NCBI GenBank assembly: GCA_029215795.1
Contig: JARDYH010000003.1
Location: 261,013,062-261,077,061, forward strand
From: Anniella stebbinsi
Taxonomy: Eukaryota > Chordata > Lepidosauria > Squamata > Anniellidae
Reading direction: 5' to 3'
DNA: 64,000 nt
Shown here piece after piece: positions 63,091-64,000 of this stretch. The position numbers were made by a program, and so were the translations under genes. The notes under the pieces were generated by a model that was given only the letters and a program-made list of their open reading frames with translations, was not told the origin of the DNA and made no database searches. The stretch's first letter is position 1. Each line of letters opens with the position of its first letter.

Positions 63091-64000
63091 AGTAATATTA
63101 ACAGGAAAGGGGGAAAACGGGGTGGAGGAAGTGAACATTTGGGGGAAGGGATTTACAGTAGATTTGCTTGGTTATAAAGCCTATGTGGACTGGCCATGGT
63201 AGTTCACAGCTTTAAATGAAATTTGCAAAATCTTGAGGGATTTAGAGAAGAGTTAAAAGAGTTTTGCTAAGGCTAGTGGGATTTCTCAGGAGAAGGAGAT
63301 TGCCACTGAATTGCACTGAAATGAAAATTTATATTGCCCAATGTGCATTGTCATCCATGAACGGGCACAGTGAAAAAATCAGAAAGTTCTTTCAGTTGAC
63401 ACTTTTATTGGGCAATTGCCCTTCCTTAGTCACAGAATTTTACTGGGCTTCCAGATGACATTGCTTTGCATTGTAACAAGGGAAGGGTGAAAAAAACTCT
63501 TTCACTTCATATTTTACCAGAATGTATCTAATTCACATTTCCCAGAACCAAACGTGGACCCAAATGCAATCAGAGCTCTGAAGTCCATACATTTCCAAGC
63601 TTGGGATGTGATTCATGCAAGAGATGCAATTCATGCACCAACAACAATTAAATTGTTCAAAAAAAATGCATACGATTGAAAAATTTGCAGAAACACACAT
63701 CATTCAATGGGAGCACTTGCTTCCTTTTGTAAAGCACACACGCATACACACACACACACACACATGTTGTATTCATTTGGAAACACACACAAGAAAATAT
63801 GCATGAATTTTCATGCCAAAAAGGAGTTTACAATCTCAAATGGGCATGAGCCAGAATGATTTTCGTAGTGAAATTCAGAACACCTTGATGAGCTCAGGTT
63901 TTGCTGAGTAGCACATCCCTATTTATAACTAGGGCTGTATTTAATTTGTTAAATCCATTACATCCTTGTTTCATGGATTGTCAGGTGTCTTTCATTCTGT
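63091..64000. other. No gene; AC run and possible hAT-like end
   Basis: AC run at 63735-63762. gtagcacatcccta at about 63912-63925 resembles the TAGGGATGTGC type of HT1 end, but no opposite end was identified. The rest is unique to the window edge. Confidence 0.35.

Overview
The window looks like intergenic or intronic DNA of a vertebrate, most probably a squamate reptile (lizard or snake). The evidence is the mix of repeats: young CR1 LINEs with the ATTCTATGA-type tail, several L2-like LINE tails ending in AAT/AAAT runs, MIR-like CORE SINEs, a tRNA-Ala-derived SINE, one L1 3' end, one Penelope-like element, many hAT-like non-autonomous DNA elements, and abundant long microsatellites. The species call is inference. 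No host protein-coding exon could be recognised; nearly all longer open frames are shadows of repeats or of low-complexity DNA.

Layout. 0-4.7 kb: sparse DNA with L2, CR1, tRNA-Ala SINE and MIR fragments. 4.7-5.4 kb: a dense CpG island, a plausible promoter. 5.4-6.5 kb: MIR and tRNA-Ala SINEs. 6.5-8.4 kb: a GT-rich, strand-skewed stretch. 8.4-11.3 kb: largely repeat-free sequence with a second CpG-rich, promoter-like block and a minus-strand candidate splice donor. 11.3-25.5 kb: SINE, a CR1 split by an L1 insertion, L2 pieces, an odd GCGC-rich palindromic element, foldback elements, and CR1 copies ending in a reverse-transcriptase remnant (23.8-25.2 kb). 25.5-26.4 kb: a GC-rich hAT-like element. 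26.4-39 kb: mostly unique DNA with foldback copies, an LTR candidate and LINE tails. 39.2-41.1 kb: a Penelope-like remnant broken by an L2 and followed by an L2 that holds a second GC-rich hAT-like element. 41.5-49.5 kb: CR1 and L2 remnants, microsatellites and hairpin elements. 49.7-61.1 kb: the densest foldback cluster plus two more GC-rich elements. 61.5-64 kb: microsatellites, an LTR candidate and mostly unique DNA.

The most coherent story is a foldback family ('FB'). Ten copies of about 300-320 bp, one 266-bp copy and two partial copies were found. The best copies are almost perfect hairpins (140-nt arm, 40-nt loop, 140-nt arm), begin TAGGGTGACC or TAGGCTGACC, and carry 8-bp target-site duplications, which places them with hAT-type transposons. 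The loop is present in both orientations in different copies. Larger GC-rich elements share the same or similar ends and carry repeated hairpins containing CAGGTAAG, a splice-donor-like motif. No transposase gene is visible, so mobilisation in trans is inferred.
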